Assembly: GCA_016648135.1 (NCBI GenBank) | Contig: JADDOH010024938.1 | Span: forward strand, 1 to 64,000 | Origin: Agrypnia vestita | Taxonomy: Eukaryota > Arthropoda > Insecta > Trichoptera > Phryganeidae | DNA length: 64,000 bases | Direction of reading: 5' to 3' | Shown here: in pieces, positions 54,820 through 64,000 of the stretch | How positions within the stretch are numbered: position 1 is the first letter of the stretch | Layout: the number at the start of each line of letters is the position of its first letter | Position numbers and translations under genes: made by a program | The notes under the pieces: model-generated | The model's input: the letters and a program-made list of their open reading frames with translations, nothing else | Database searches by the model: none | What the model was told of the DNA's origin: nothing

Positions 54820-56685
54820 CTTCAAGTATGATTAGATGACTGAAAATATTTAATAGAGGATTTCTTATAAATTGTATCTGAAAAACTTTATAATCTCTTT
54901 GCAATAATTTGAACTCCTTTATTAACATCAAATGCTTGGTGATATTTTTATAAAATGCTTGGAAATTCAGAGTCATTATTGCTATTTAGAGCTCTGAGAT
55001 ATATTTTATCCCTTATTTAAAAGTTAGTAGTAGTTTTTCTAATATAATAATAATTACAATCTTACGCATAAGATTATAAATACCTGATTTTAAGGCAAGA
55101 TTATCGCTTTGTTATAAATAATGTTTTTTTTCCTGTTTGTTAGTATAAAAAGCCGGATGAATTGTACGTGTAAGATATATTTTTAGTTATAATTTACGAG
55201 AAATTATTGTTTACAAATAAAATTCAACGCCATTGTTTATTTTCATTTTTTGCCTTAGGGTAAATATATGTATATAAATTATTTTAAAAAACCTTATTTA
55301 ATATTTTTTAACATATTTACGGAAAAATATATACGCGAAAATGCTGTCTCAAACATATTTGAAATTGAAATTTATGGACTCTGTTATAACAGTGGATAAA
55401 ACACACCTTCGAACGAAATATTCTTGGCATTAAATTATATGCCGCTCGTATCCGCCCTGGTGCAAAAATTGAGCCGTTAGACGCGTTCAAGTGTACACGT
55501 TCATATTGTACATCCATAATGTATGTAGGACGGAGCCTCCTTCTAAGCTGCTGAACACATGTGCTGACGTGACAGACGCAATGCAGCGAGCACGGCACAT
55601 CCTGGGATACAATTTTATTACGGAAGCGATATCCGAGGAGTCGTGTTCAATATTTATTGACCGGAAAAGCCTTGCGGTAGAGCCTTGAAGTTAAACCTTG
55701 TTTAAATCATATTATTGTTAAAGGTTAGTTTAGGTAAGCTTTAGGAGGTTAGATTAACTTTAGTGAGATTAGGTTACGTTCTTCAAAAAATAATATAAAA
55801 ATATGTATTCTAAAACATTTATTCTGGAAGTTACGTTTGATTCTGTTGGGTAAAAGCGGGCATTCTATCATCATCACCATTTTCTTTATCCACATTCACG
55901 TAATAAAATAATTATAGTCAACATGCTTGGTAAATTTTCACCCTTCGGTAACTCAAACAATTCGATGCCAATTTAGTGTTGTAATGCTAACAGCAGTATC
56001 CAAAAACTGAATAAAAATATATTTTCATTTTCTTCTTTTATCAACCACTCTGTCTAAATACCAAAGATTCTATGATGTTTTAAATACCATTTAATGACTC
56101 ATTCATATAAATAAAAATATTTATATAAAATTAATTAAGAAAAACAAAGAAAAATATAGCCACTGCCGGAATTAAGTATAATATCCTGGAATCTAGTCCC
56201 GTTGGCGACAATATATGTTTTAATGGACAGGTTGTTGCCATTAATACGTTTTTAAGTATTTTATCTAATTTTCTTTCATTTAAATGTATTATCCAAATTG
56301 TTTTCATCAATAAAATATTTTTCGTAAAAATTGCCAAAATTAAATGTGCTTTCATTAAAAGCTTATAAGCATTAACGTTAATTTTTTAAATGTAGCTTAT
56401 TTGTAAGATAACACGTCTCAAAGTACTCAAAAAACGTAAGTAAGCGAATGTTTCTTATATAAACAGACATCTTATCAATTAATTAAAAATCATCGAGCAC
56501 TTAAAAGAAGAAGAAGAAAATCGAGAGGTTCAGTTCGTTTCGTCATCAAGTGCAAATGTTTAGAAAATTAGGCATGGTTTCGTCTATTTTCTCAAATTCA
56601 CTTTTCAGCACCATTTTATAAATTACGATAAATAATAAATACTCTGCTGTAAATTCGATTTATTTTTATAACAATAATTCTACAT
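54820..56685. other. No gene recognised
   Basis: 55440-55690 is GC-richer, with 93- and 65-codon frames on opposite strands and no domain. The rest is AT-rich. Confidence 0.3.
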
Positions 56686-56713
56686 ATTTCGAAAGCGATG
56701 CTCCCTTCTTCAG
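56686..56713 (-). ncRNA. Hammerhead-like hairpin motif
   Basis: Minus strand: CTGAAGA, spare A, GGGAGC paired with GCTTTC (with G-U pairs), then GAAAT. No clear element arms around it. Confidence 0.4.
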
Positions 56714-57306
56714 GATAAGAAATTTACTTTCCTTTATCATAAATGACTTATTTGAAACTTTAAATTATAATGTATTTTCTGTTTTAGTACACTAGCAAAA
56801 CCTTTTTACATGATTTTATTTTTATCGTATGTATTGTGGAATGTATGTCCAATGGCTATCCAAAAAATATCCAGAAATTTAAAAAAAATGGTTTCAATGG
56901 ATTAAACTGAGGATTACTTATTTAAAATGTACTGAATTTTTAATTTTATGCAGCTATCACTTTCAAAATCATGTTTTCTATAAATTTATAGTCTATGTTT
57001 TCGATCTCGAATTCAGTATCGTCCCTTTAGATAGTAATTTAGTAAAACTCACTAAACGCAGTATTGGACAAAATGAGTTATGAATACAAACATTCATATT
57101 TTTTCCATTCCAGGTGAAAATCATTTTTTGTATTCCAGGTAAAAAACAGTAAGTGAATATTCCATGTCTTTTTATTGCAATTTAGTGACAGAACTCATAA
57201 TTTGAACATTTTCAATAATTTTAATATCATATTTTGAATGTTACCCCAATATCTCAAAACTATTCCAATCTCAATTAGTGTGCTTTACCTCCAAAGGGAC
57301 TATATA

Positions 57307-58448
57307 TTGTAGGGGAGAGGCATACATAATGACATAGGCGGGTCAAATGGCACACCTACTTTTCTCCGAAACCGCTAACGTAAACTTTGTCATGCATTCC
57401 TATAAAGAACCACATAGTAACAGGTCGTAACCTGTGGTGGCGCCAGTCGCGTCCGTTGGGCCGTTTGGTGCGGACGTGCGTTTGTTTGATTTTTGCAGTG
57501 ACGAGTTTCAAGCAGATAGATTTCCTTTCTCGTAAAAGTAAGTATTTTTTAACGTTCATTTATTGTGATTGTCGTAATTTGATTACAAATAGATTAAATT
57601 ACTTCGATAAACTTTTGATGACTCAAAATTTTGCGTACACTTTCTGTTATTATTTTCTACATTTGAAGGCTATTAGGCGGACAAAATGGCATACATCTTG
57701 TTCGGGTAAAATGGCATACTATGTCACAACATCCAATGTACTCCGAGACATTAATATTAATGTTCCAGTCAGCGTGTTATCTGCAGTGCCGAAAGGAATG
57801 TATGTGGCAGGACAAGGAAAAAGAAAACCACGTAAGAAACCAACAATATTATTATTAACCTCAACGCCAAATATAGAAGAAGCAAAAGCAAAATCCGCTC
57901 CTTCACCTGTTTCAAAGAAAAACACGCGAAAGGTCTCAAAATATTTGGATTCTAGTTCCGACAGTGAAAATGATTTCTCTCCTTACAAACTCATACTGAA
58001 GTCGGGGATGATGATAAAGATTGTCCTTGTATTTATTGTAATGACCTTTACTGCAGGTCCAAGCCAAAAGATGTCTGGCTAATGTGCTTGACCTGTGAGA
58101 AATGGGCCTATGCATCATGTGCAGATGATCCGAAAAAGACAAAATGTTTTATGTGTGAACTCTGCATGTAATCGACTGATTTTTATAACAATCTTGGTAT
58201 GTCATTTTGTCCACCCCACATGTGTCATTTTACCCACCTAGGGCGGAGAAAACGGTTTTTGTTCAAGTTTTTAAAAATGTTTAGTAATTCTATTGTTTTT
58301 GTATTTAGTTGATTGATCTCTATAATTCTAATTAGGTAATGAACCAAAGAATACATTGTTAATTAAAATGTTCAATATTAATAATAAATAAAGATTTGAT
58401 GACTGATTTAATAACTAGTATATTATTTTGTACGCCTTTCCCCTACAT
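57307..58448 (+). mobile_element. pogo/Tigger-like element, internally deleted
   Basis: Ends TTGTAGGGGAGAGGC and GCCTTTCCCCTACAT are inverse repeats next to TA on both sides (57305-57306; 58449-58450). About 1.14 kb. A motif like GGACAAAATGGCATAC occurs at 57340, 57679 and 57704 and inverted at 58197 and 58221. It keeps only the end of a transposase gene. Confidence 0.75.
57690..58171 (+). pseudogene. pogo-like transposase C-terminal region with zinc-binding end, frameshifted
   Basis: The first frame (to about 58003) reads GQGKRKPRKKPTILLLTSTP, then KKNTRKVSKYLDSSSDSEND: a basic stretch with an L-T-S-T-P motif and an acidic serine tract, as found after the DDE domain of insect pogo-like transposases. 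A frame change near 58000-58006 leads to DCPCIYCNDLY, WLMCLTCEKWAY and CFMCELCM, ending at TAA (58169-58171). Eight cysteines in C-x-C-x2-C, C-x2-C and C-x2-C-x2-C groups around a tryptophan form a PHD-like zinc-binding end. The DDE catalytic domain is absent. Splice-like sites (TTTTTGCAG at 57498, GTAAGT at 57538) lie upstream. Family assignment is by pattern. Confidence 0.6.
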
Positions 58449-58639
58449 TAGTAATCCTCAATAACTGCACTAATTTTTTTTGATATTGCTACCTCTGCTT
58501 TTATATCCCATGAATGACCTATTTTTGAATTTCAATTGCATTGTATTTTATTTTATCGTAAAGAAATAAAATCTTTTATTTGACTTTATTTATATACATA
58601 ATATTAAGATTTACAAAAGTTTCAACTAATCAAACAGCG

Positions 58640-58915
58640 TGAATTGATTGCGAGGCGAAGCTTGTCTGTCAGAGAAGAGAGAATGCGGTTTGCGAGTGCA
58701 TCTCTCCGCCCCTACCCGCGGCTGCAATAGTAGCGCCGCATTAATGATGCTGCACAGCATCCCAGTGCTTAAGGGATTAGGCGCGTTGCACAATGCCGCA
58801 ATAGCTGTCCTCTTCAAACAGACAGTAATTTTCTGCAGACCAGCGCGGAGGGATTACCTCCGGCGATTCCTGGAAGCACTTTATAACCAGCCGGGGCTGG
58901 CGGGATGAGGAGATA
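58640..58915. other. GC-rich single-copy block
   Basis: It contains TCTCCGCCCCTACCCGCGGC and GCGCGTTGCACAATGCCGCA and has open frames of 86 (plus) and 63 (minus) codons. Neither shows a known domain. A candidate conserved element or exon remnant. Confidence 0.3.
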
Positions 58916-58987
58916 CATAGTTGTCGGACAACAGCTCAAACGCTGCTCGGGAAATAGAGTGAGATGAAACGATGACATTAAAAATCG

Positions 58988-59113
58988 TAAACTGAATACT
59001 GGAAAAGAATAAAGCACTAAGTGCCAAGAATAAGCATACAGAGAAGTACTATATGCCTTTGCCAATACATTAAACACTGCATTGATGTCCTATCTGTATT
59101 AATTTCCTAGTAA
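58988..59113 (+). repeat. Dispersed repeat, inverse partner at 62477-62602
   Basis: CACTAAGTGCCAAGAATAAG, then TACTATATGC, CAATACATTAAA and ATTAATTTCCTAG are shared with the inverse of 62477-62602 at roughly 80% identity. Non-coding. Confidence 0.7.
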
Positions 59114-59185
59114 TATGGGAACGCATATGCGGTCATTTTTTTAAAAATAAGGCATGAGTATTTTATAGTATTTAGTATAAAAACT

Positions 59186-59894
59186 AGCTGCAACCCGTCA
59201 AAAATGACGGAACATTGCTTCGCGTCTTTGCCAAGTCATAGTATATATAATATTTATAGCATCCTTTTGACGCTCCACGGAGTAGCGGCCGTAGCAACAT
59301 GCGTTGAACGTCCGGTTCGGTATTGGTGGCCCGGGGTTCGAACGAAATTACGGACGTTACACGAAGTTACGGGGACAGACAGGCAAACGGACGGACAGAC
59401 AACTAAATTATTATGTCTGATGACTAAATCACGTAAAGAACCGGCGTGGCTTGTAGTAGTCTTGAAAATATTAGTGGAAGAGTGTGTAAAATAGCACATA
59501 AATATCGAAAAAGACTGTGTTCGCTTTTTACGTTGTACATTAAAACGAAATTTATGGCAGTTATTCATTTCCAGTATTCAACTGATATTACATTTACTAA
59601 TATATAAACAAAGAGGGAATTTCTGAAACCATTCGTCCAATTTCATAAATTTTCGTGGTGACCTATTTAAGAACTAAAGTCAACGAAAAAATGGTCGAGC
59701 GATGCGTTTTTTACGAACGCTGCCTTATCGGTAAGAGATATTAAATACTAGATAAGTAATAGAACTCAAAAAGTTATTTAAAAAAGTTCCAATAACAAAT
59801 ATCTATATACTAAGGTTAATACACAAATTGATAAAATATGAATAAAAGTTACTAAAAATCTACGGGTGCGAAGCCACGCGGGCACAGCTAGTTT
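59186..59894 (+). mobile_element. ACTAGCTG-ended repeat, longest copy
   Basis: Starts ACTAGCTGCAACCCGTC and ends GCGGGCACAGCTAGT. Contains GTTACGGACGTTAC, GGACGGACAGACAACTAAAT, and GGTCGAGCGATGCGTTTTTT, the last shared with 41667-41885. The CTAGT end with a GC-rich stretch before it could be a Helitron 3' end, but a TC start and rolling-circle protein are not seen. Frames of 96 and 104 codons are without domain. Confidence 0.6.
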
Positions 59895-60009
59895 ATATAT
59901 AAAAACATAGATTAATGCAAATATTCAGCTGTATCTTTATACATTATAAATTATACAGTATTTGTTGCCTGAAGATCAGATGGATACCTAAATAAAATGA
60001 AACCAGGTC

Positions 60010-60170
60010 GTTTGAAGCGCAAAGCAGTTTTCATCTTCAGGACTGAGACGTGGTGAGTTGCACACTCGGCCGGCCCACCGATCCCGCCGGACATGCAGCG
60101 GACTTCACACGGAAGCTTGGCAGACCGGAAATCGGCACGCACGGCTTGTCAAAGAAGCGATATTTATAAA
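60010..60170 (+). pseudogene. Penelope-like fragment (endonuclease end) with inverted hammerhead-like motif
   Basis: Plus strand 60123-60165 reads TGNRHARLVKEAIFI, which aligns with SHHARLIKEALEI of the PLE endonuclease at 16093-16650. Upstream at 60010-60040, on the minus strand, is CTGAAGA, T, GAA...TTC, AAAC. This arrangement (motif inverted, upstream of the endonuclease) is the same as the 5' side of the PLE at 15932. The rest of the frame is unrecognisable, so this is a weak, old remnant. Confidence 0.42.
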
Positions 60171-60803
60171 TACCCGTTGTAGGTTACACAAACAGAACTC
60201 GAAAACATCCCTCACTACTTACAGGCACGAAATAAGTGCACACAGGACTAGTGTTTGTAAAGTAATAGGAATATATACGCAGTACAACCACGACAACTGC
60301 GCGCCGACGATAGCGCTCAGAACACAACTACAAAATAAAAAAACATTAAACTTTTCTTATTTTATTTGATTTTACAGGACTTTTCGTCGACGAAAATTTA
60401 CAAGGACTGTCAGTTTTGGTTTTCCGCTAAATTTTCTTAATTCGAAAACGAGTTTTAAATTAGATAAACAGATTTTGAAGCCTATAGTTAATATAATCTT
60501 ATTAATATATACGATTTAGTAATACAAACCTCACACCTTCAGGAAGGTTTTTCCTTTATCCTAATCCTACATCCCACTCCGTCCTTCCCCTCCCCCCGTT
60601 ATCAATATATAATGAAACCATAAATTGTCACAATGCCATACTTTGCTAATATATTAATAATTAATTTAAAGTGAAAAGTTTAGAATTGGCATAATTTACT
60701 ATTATTTACCTCTTGTATGTTCATTTAAGATTTGCTGTTAACTTTTCCTGAAATAAATAAATAAAATAAAAATAGGCTTCAAGTTTAAAACATTTAGTAC
60801 CTT
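60171..60803. other. No gene recognised
   Basis: AT-rich, with a C-rich patch near 60560-60600. No structure was found. Confidence 0.3.
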
Positions 60804-61060
60804 ACTAGCTGTGCCCACGCAGCTTCGCACACGTTGATTTTTAGTACACTGTTTGGATCGTCAGAACTTTCGCGAACCTTCTGGAATATTCTCCTTCCAG
60901 AACTTTCAAGAAATTTATCGAATGTACATGAACCTTCTAGACACACCGACACATTCCGCCACTCAGTTTAGAACCTTATAGAATTTTCGAGAATTTTCTA
61001 AAACCTTCTCCTTCCTGAATTTTCTAGAGCAGGTTTTTCCAGAACCTTCTAGACTAACCG
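60804..61060 (-). mobile_element. ACTAGCTG-ended repeat with a heat-shock-element array
   Basis: ACTAGCTGTGCCCACGCAGC then TTCGCACACG and GATTTTTAGTA is the inverse of the 59894 end. Immediately inside it, repeated GAA/TTC blocks at 5-bp spacing occur (60874-60891, 60900-60912, 60971-60998, 61041-61050). No coding capacity. Confidence 0.6.
60874..60891. promoter_or_regulatory. Heat-shock element, four perfect units
   Basis: GAAccTTCtgGAAtaTTC fits the nGAAnnTTCnnGAAnnTTCn consensus bound by heat-shock factor trimers. A second run at 60971-60998 has five of six units perfect. Binding is inferred from the consensus only. Confidence 0.6.
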
Positions 61061-61302
61061 ACACAGTCGGCACGCCTATTTTGAAACAATCTGAAGCATT
61101 TGCGGCCTTCCCATAACAAAACAATGTGCTAGAAAGCACATTTTCTTCACCCACTCCCACCCGCGCACAGTCACCGCCACCAAACTCTCATATTTTCGAT
61201 GTGACACCAAGGGCTATCCACCACCATAACTACCGGTGGATAGTTGTGGCTGGTTGTGGAGAAAACTTGGCGGGTAGGGAAACGCAGGTTTCTTTTTATA
61301 TA

Positions 61303-62415
61303 TTAGGTCCTTACATATGAAATTGACGTTTAGTATGGGAGGAACATAAAGTCGATTTTTTTTTATTATAATATATTTATTTAATCAAAGTATGTACCAT
61401 TGCTATCTATGCACTTTTGCCATCTCATAGGTAGTTCATCGATCCCTTTACTAAAAAAACCATTCGGAAGGGAATCAATAAAATCTTTGAAGGCGGTTTG
61501 GACTTCCCCATCGGAGTTGAATTTTTTCCTTTGCAAGAAGTTATCCAAATTTCGAAAAAAATGGTAATCTGTTGGGGCAAGGTCCGGAGAGTACGGTGGC
61601 TGTCTTAGACATTCCAATTGAAGCTCCTCTAATTTGGTAGCCGTCTGTTGTGCAGTGTGTGGTCTAGCGTTATCATGAAGCAGCAGTGGCCTAGAGCGAT
61701 TAACCAGCCTCGGTTGTTTAGCAGCTAGCTTTTCCATCATGGTTTGCAGTTGCTGACAATAGACATCTGCCGTAACCGTCTGGCCAGATTTAAGAAAGCT
61801 GTAGTGAACGACACCAGCACTAGTCCACCAAACGCTCACAAGTAACTCGCGTTTGTTGATTTGCTTCACTCAATTCGTGAGGTACCCACCTTTCAAGCTT
61901 TTTCACCTTACCAATGTGCTTCAAGTGGATTAAAACAGTTTTATCACTAACACCGCAGCCTGCAGCTAACTCGGATGGGGTTTGCGATGGATCCGCTTCC
62001 ACAATAGCCTTCAATTCTTCATTATCAACTTTGGTCTCCGGCCGTCCACGGGGCTTGTTCTGCAGGTCGAAATTTCCAGAACGAAAAAGTTGGAACCAAA
62101 AACGCACTGTGTTTTCTTTTGCGGCACCGTCGCCATACACATCATTAATCCTTCGAGCCGTTTCTGCAGCACTGGTGCCACGGTGGAACTCGTACTCGTA
62201 AATAACGCGATATTTCAAGTTTTTCATTTTGTAAACTGAGTGACGTAAAGAAAAAAACAATTGAGGAAAAAACAAATGAATTATAATTTTCAAAACACAA
62301 ATACATGAGTAAATAGCTGTATAAATTTGGATTTGGAATTCCTAACCAAAGAGAAGATATTTGAGATCAAATTTGCCAGTACGGCAAAACGTCAATTTCA
62401 TATGTAAGGACCTAA
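61303..62415 (-). mobile_element. Mariner element with 173-bp internal deletion
   Basis: 1113 bp with TIRs (TTAGGTCCTTACATATGAAA) and TA on both sides (61301-61302; 62416-62417). It is inverse to and nearly identical with 25623-26907, but lacks the segment equivalent to 26191-26363. Confidence 0.97.
61381..62227 (-). pseudogene. Mariner transposase with internal deletion
   Basis: The N-terminal half starts at MKNLKYRVIYEYEFHRG (62227) and is intact through WVPHELSEANQQTR. The deletion then removes about 58 residues including TCDEKW with the first catalytic Asp, and shifts the frame. The rest (LLVSVWWTSAG, then LLLHDNARPHT with the second Asp and YSPDLAPTDYHFF with the third) is intact in another frame down to the stop at 61381. 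It keeps the DNA-binding half, so a truncated protein of about 135 residues could in principle be made. Confidence 0.93.
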
Positions 62416-62476
62416 TATATATACTGATGATTTATAAAAAAATTACGCGGCACTTGTTTGATATGCATTCTTTTAT

Positions 62477-62602
62477 AACTAGGAAATTAACACAGATAGG
62501 ATTTCAGTGCAGCATTTAATGTATTGCCGAAAGCATATAGTACAAATCTATACACTTATTCTTGGCACTTAGTGTTTTATTATATTCTTGTTTTCAGTTT
62601 AT
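62477..62602 (-). repeat. Dispersed repeat, inverse partner of 58988-59113
   Basis: AACTAGGAAATTAACACAGA, then CATTTAATGTATTG and CTTATTCTTGGCACTTAGTG pair with the plus-strand copy 3.4 kb upstream. Confidence 0.7.
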
Positions 62603-62754
62603 AATTTGTAATTGCTTATTTTGCCACCCCTGTAGCCTGATATTTAGAAATAAGTTATGAGATTTTTCAATAGAAGATTTTTATTCTTATTTAACTATTA
62701 TTTTGAATGAAAATTTAAAAAAAAATGTCTGCTCATGTTTTGCAGTTAATTTAT

Positions 62755-62915
62755 TTGTCCAAATTACTTTGTATAATGGTGGATGTTGCGTCTTGTGTGC
62801 ATATTCCCCGGGTGAACCCGAATTGATTCTCATTTATTGTAGAGTTGGCTTTTGTGATTGTATTTAGTCTCTTTTTGGCTGTTTATTCAAAAAATTTCGA
62901 TATATTAGATAAATG
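62755..62915 (-). pseudogene. Non-LTR reverse transcriptase fragment
   Basis: The minus strand reads TAKKRLNTITKANSTINENQ, then FGFTRGICTQDATSTIIQSN. Q-F-G-F-T-x-G-x-x-T-x-D-A is the conserved motif after finger strand 2 of non-LTR reverse transcriptases (usual form QFGFRxGxST.DA). A TAA shortly before the segment and one after it close the frame. No other motif of the domain is recognisable on either side. Confidence 0.65.
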
Positions 62916-64000
62916 GTATATTATCTAATTCTCATTGCTTGTTAAATTAGATTGCGCTATCAATATGATTGTATGTGATTATCCCTCACCACATACAAGA
63001 ATCTTAATTCACTTTGGTGAGGTATAGCATATAATAATATTTTGATTGTTAATATTTGCTAGTTAACATAGTTATAAAAGAAATCATATGCATTATCTAT
63101 TAAATAAATAAAATAAAAAAATGTTCATTCCCGTGGAGTTCCTCTGCGTGACTGAGATGCAATTTTCTCTGACGCACTTTTTTCCGAAACGGACTATATG
63201 GAAAATATGGAAAATGTCATATATCTGATATGGAAATAACGTTTTTTATAAAATTGAGAGTAAATAAAAATATATACAATTTAACAAAGCCTCACCAAAT
63301 TAAAAATGCGTATTCTATAATATTTTAGATATTTTATTTCTTAATACGTATATGATTTTCTTTGAGATTCGATAAGTTAAGTGATATGGCCAAAATATCA
63401 AAAAAAGCTGCCATTATGTAATTGAATAAGTAATATAATACAAGGATTGTTTGAAAATGAAATGGCGATAGTGACAGTTTTACCTAACTGCTATTAAAAA
63501 CATGACATCTTTTTTTTTTTATCATCTACACAAACCTTTTAAACATCATATTACCGAGTTTATAAAAATATCAGGTAGAAGGTACGCTGAAGAAGTGATC
63601 CGTCCTTGACCTCTGAATTGGCAAAAACTGATTAATATAATTTAAAGTATACTATAATATAATATTTATTTTTGTAACTACTTAAATTCTTATCTTAATT
63701 GTGTATGTGTATTTTCTTTTCTTTTTCTTTTCTCTTAGATTAAGGTATTCCTATGATTTACTTTAAATTCTTATCTTGATTTTGTACGTATATTATCTTT
63801 TCTTTTTATTTTCTTTTAGATCTAGATTCTTTAATTGTCATTTTTATTATTACATAAATACCATATGAGAATAACTGCCACAGAACAGGTTTTTACTTAG
63901 TGTGGCAGTTATTAGTATCTTGTATTAACTAATATAAATGTAAATAAACAATAAATAAAAAAATAAATAAATTACATATCTCCGCTCAGACTGAAAATTC
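62916..64000. other. AT-rich stretch, no gene seen
   Basis: Two similar pieces with TACTTTAAATTCTTATCTT or near variant and TTTTCTTTTC lie at about 63680 and 63760. No other structure was found. Confidence 0.35.

Noticed and set aside
59186..59894. Firm Helitron assignment of the ACTAGCTG repeats
   Set aside because: The CTAGT end fits, but no TC start, no strong terminal hairpin and no Rep/helicase sequence were found; both ends share ACTAGCTG in inverse, which argues against it.
61914..62239. Plus-strand frames of 95 and 85 codons
   Set aside because: Antisense shadows of the mariner transposase (also seen at 25799-26061).
1..64000. CRISPR array, prokaryotic operon or prophage
   Set aside because: No repeat-spacer pattern and no bacterial genes; element types and pol III/poly(A) signals are eukaryotic.

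Overview
This is AT-rich animal DNA, almost certainly from an insect with a large, repeat-rich genome. The clues are mariner, piggyBac, pogo and hAT elements, Penelope-like and RTE-like retroelements, LTR-like promoters and tRNA-derived SINEs. A beetle would fit, but the order cannot be fixed from sequence alone. I found no host protein-coding gene, rRNA gene, convincing functional tRNA gene or CRISPR array. Most open frames over 60 codons are chance frames or shadows of transposon remains. The window reads as intergenic or long-intron sequence built from layered mobile elements.

Layout. 0-10 kb: minisatellite and microsatellite, LTR-like promoter blocks, a non-LTR reverse transcriptase tail, a Penelope-like element (PLE) nested in another PLE repeat, an RTE-like remnant and a LINE tail. 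10-20 kb: an LTR with a duplicated upstream part, a perfect 28-bp hairpin, a 541-bp palindrome with inverted tRNA-like sequences outside it, a 0.5-kb TIR element, a PLE copy with GIY-YIG endonuclease and 11-bp target duplication, and a foldback. 20-30 kb: RTE tails, LTR ends, a foldback, SINE-like tRNA sequences, and a nearly complete mariner with one frameshift. 30-45 kb: a poly(A) repeat, two near-identical inverted copies of an unclassified element, LTRs, a tRNA-derived palindrome, a PLE reverse transcriptase fragment, RTE and LINE remnants. 45-64 kb: non-autonomous piggyBac (TTAA), hAT (8-bp duplication) and pogo-like (TA) elements, a repeat flanked by a 62-bp direct repeat, ACTAGCTG-ended repeats (one holding a heat-shock-element array), and a second mariner with a 173-bp internal deletion.

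The most unusual signal runs across the window. A compact motif recurs at least 13 times: CTGANGA, one spare base, a 4-7 bp stem-loop, then GAAAC. It sits in PLE terminal repeats and in several foldbacks with no coding region. It matches the conserved hammerhead-ribozyme core residues except for one extra base before stem II. In one element family the stop codon of a conserved short reading frame lies inside the motif. The autonomous parts seen (mariner, PLE, RTE, LINE, piggyBac, pogo) are all broken here, so the window is a record of past activity rather than a working system.
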